Shown here: one piece after another, positions 62,301 through 64,000 of the stretch
How positions within the stretch are numbered: position 1 is the first letter of the stretch
Layout of the letters: every line of letters begins with the position of its first letter
From: Blastomussa wellsi
Taxonomy: Eukaryota > Cnidaria > Anthozoa > Scleractinia > Plerogyridae
Direction of reading: 5' to 3'
Assembly: GCA_947652115.1 (NCBI GenBank)
Contig: OX393568.1
Coordinates: 24,783,963-24,847,962 of the forward strand
Length of the DNA: 64,000 nucleotides
Notes under the pieces: model-generated
Told to the model about the DNA's origin: nothing
The model's input: the letters and a program-made list of their open reading frames with translations, nothing else
Databases searched by the model: none
Position numbers and translations under genes: made by a program

Positions 62301-63627
62301 TATGTACTAATGGAAAAGACAGGAGCCTCAAGAAAATACCTCATTTCTCTTGACAGCATTTTCAATAAGTTTTGCTCTGTTTCCGCACTGCATGGACGCC
62401 AGAGTCTCCTCATAATCAGAATCTGCGTGAGATGAAACCAAGGCTCAAACCAACTTTCATCAATACAAGTCAAAATTTATTTTTATGGTTGGGAGCCTGC
62501 CCTCTAGATCTCTTCTGATAAAGACTTCGATAATACAGACACTGCAGCTGTTTACTAACAGTTAACTCGGTCCCAAAGAATCCAGAATCACCAAGCTACT
62601 ATATGCATTCTGACTCTTTTCCGTTTCAAGAAAAATATTTATTCTCCTGAATTTGGTGCTAAATCAACACAAATATCACGAGTTATACTGAAGCCTGTGT
62701 ACTTACATCTGCGCATCTTCCACTTGTTGATTGATTTTCTAAATTCTTGTAACCTGTTTCCCTGCTATGCCTTTCTATTGTAAAGAGAAGTTAAATGTTA
62801 AAACGTTCTCTTACCTGCTGGTGACACAGTCATGATCATAGCTGTACATGCACTGCCCCCAAGCGAATCCTAAAGAAAAAATTTAGCATCAAATTTAAGG
62901 CAGAAAAAATGAGGTATGGAGAATGAAGAGAAATGATATAGTGCAGAATCAGGGTACAGAGAAGTTCAATTTTCCAGCTTGCCCTTTGGGCAAAGTGTAC
63001 CAGTGTATACTAGCCCAGAGGTCATTTCCACTAGCCCTGAAACATCCTAAGAAGTGTGATGAATGAATAAATTAATTACTTCCTGAAAACTTTCACTTGA
63101 CCTTCAGGCAAGTGAAGGATAAGATCCACTAGCCCGATGGCAAAATCCACTAGCCCCGGGCTATCAGACGCTAATTTCCATGTACGCTGAGAATTTTACA
63201 TGAGCAACAGAAGGACAAACAGGCTAAATGCCAAGGACAGTGGAAAACTCTTGAGGTTACAGTAAGAAGCTAAAAAACCCAAAATTCCCAATCTTAATGT
63301 AGCACTTTACCCTCTTATAGTTTTACAGTGAAATGTAAATATAATCACCTGCAATATTCTGGTGAGTTTTGATTCTCTATAAGGGATATGACCTTCCTTT
63401 TTCTTGGAATCAGCTAAAGCAGTGATCACAGCATTCAGGGCACTAATCCTGAAACCAGGCAAAACTGTTAACAAATTTTAACTTAGTTCTATGTACAAGC
63501 ATAATCCTTCTCTTCTCCTCAGTTTAAAACTACATTTAATTTTGTACACATAGCTCATCTTACCCTTTGTTTATGAAAGCACCTTCACTTTGAATGTTAA
63601 GGTCAACCCCCTCCATTTGCTCAGACC
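56337..63627 (-). CDS. Kinesin-like motor protein (3' part, 15 exons; 5' end outside window)
   Basis: Microtubule motor. Exons: 63627-63564, 63448-63349, 62869-62815, 62422-62340, 61975-61859, 61592-61488, 61227-61138, 60791-60695, 59114-58972, 58667-58608, 58282-58181, 57849-57748, 57419-57315, 56914-56764, 56395-56337. They join in frame to 477 residues and a stop. The window holds the end of switch II (GSEQMEG), [15 protein letters not shown], the strongly kinesin [29 protein letters not shown] and the last motor helix ([20 protein letters not shown]). The rest is almost all charged heptad-rich coiled coil ([35 protein letters not shown]), ending [15 protein letters not shown]. No FHA, PH or PX domain follows. 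The neck start recalls kinesin-3, but the family is not settled. Confidence 0.9.
56553..56600 (+). repeat. Truncated tRNA-Thr(TGT)-like fragment, possible SINE head
   Basis: CCTAGTGGTTAGGGCGCC resembles a D arm and A box, followed by CGGACTTGTAATCCAGTGGTTC with a TGT anticodon loop. The T arm and acceptor 3' strand are missing. A run of about 15 C lies just upstream. It is more likely a truncated SINE or tRNA fossil than a functional tRNA. Confidence 0.4.
57515..57641. mobile_element. MITE with 17-bp perfect TIRs (AGGCCATTTCCGAGTTC)
   Basis: 127 bp bounded by AGGCCATTTCCGAGTTC and its exact complement GAACTCGGAAATGGCCT, in a kinesin intron. The GGCC ends are like those of the MITE at 26284. 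Confidence 0.65.
59809..59839. repeat. Short perfect hairpin
   Basis: ATTTCTGCCCCTCG, a 3-bp loop and CGAGGGGCAGAAAT, in a kinesin intron. It could be a terminator-like or foldback remnant; no function is implied. Confidence 0.6.
63000..63180. repeat. ACTAGCC-rich repeat, relative of the MITE interior at 19155
   Basis: Several ACTAGCC(C) motifs (ATACTAGCCCAG, CCACTAGCCCTG, CCACTAGCCCGA, CCACTAGCCCCG) resembling the interior of the 19155-19605 element. It lies in a kinesin intron and its boundaries are uncertain. Confidence 0.4.
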
Positions 63628-64000
63628 CTAAACAAAACGAAAAAATGCAAAAGTTAACATTCAACTTTGTCTTACTGTCAGGCTAGTGGCTCATTGTTTT
63701 TGAAGCTAGACTAGTACATTTTATGATTCTTGACAGGCCCAGAGCCCTGAACCCTTTCAAACCTGAAGGCTAAACATCACAATCTAGTTGAAAGAACAAA
63801 CGTTTGGGCCTTTAGGGATCAATAAAACATGCATACATTTTAAATCTGGCTGCACCAAAATAAGCATTTTGCTCAATGACACATGTGCGCATGATCAATT
63901 TACTCCAGAAAGTGTCAGAAATATTTTCTACAGAACCTTAAACAGGTCCAAAGGAGACTGCTTTGTTTACATCCTGATAGCTGGAATTCACCCATTACAG

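Overview
This is a eukaryotic window, AT-rich and intron-dense. The three well-supported genes are metazoan, lie on the minus strand, and have many short exons with ordinary GT-AG junctions. The mobile elements (Ngaro-type tyrosine-recombinase retrotransposon, Penelope-like termini, tRNA-derived SINEs, many TIR MITEs) suggest a marine invertebrate, most likely an anthozoan cnidarian such as a stony coral. That assignment is inference: nothing here is species-diagnostic.

Layout. 1-23.1 kb: 5' part of a voltage-gated calcium channel alpha2/delta subunit gene. Signal peptide, VWA domain with an intact MIDAS and the start of the Cache/VGCC_alpha2 region are assembled from 22 exons; the 3' end lies beyond position 1. 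One of its introns holds a 4.24-kb Ngaro-like element with split direct repeats (2520-6756). 23.1-25.65 kb: intergenic, with a foldback element flanked by a 9-bp direct repeat. 25.65-43.0 kb: a complete SEC24 (COPII cargo adaptor) gene, 28 coding exons that join in frame to 1210 codons plus stop. Its introns hold a LINE remnant whose tail reaches a splice donor, a tRNA-derived SINE, several MITEs, and a TTAA-flanked element carrying a gene-like exon on the opposite strand. 43.0-56.3 kb: gene-poor repeat block with a Penelope-like terminus, three arrays of a 36-bp minisatellite, a 200-bp run of N, and an apparently identical 3-kb segment present twice at 4852-bp spacing. 56.3-64 kb: 3' part of a kinesin-like gene, from switch II through the end of the motor to a coiled-coil tail; its 5' end lies beyond the window.

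The three host genes act in separate processes (calcium-channel trafficking, ER export, microtubule transport) and there is no sign they form a unit. The more unusual content is in the repeats: the intact A1-ORFs-B1-A2-B2 order of the Ngaro-like element with a lost recombinase core, the TTAA element with a paralogous copy of its target region elsewhere in the window, and the minisatellite/macro-repeat block with two unit variants.
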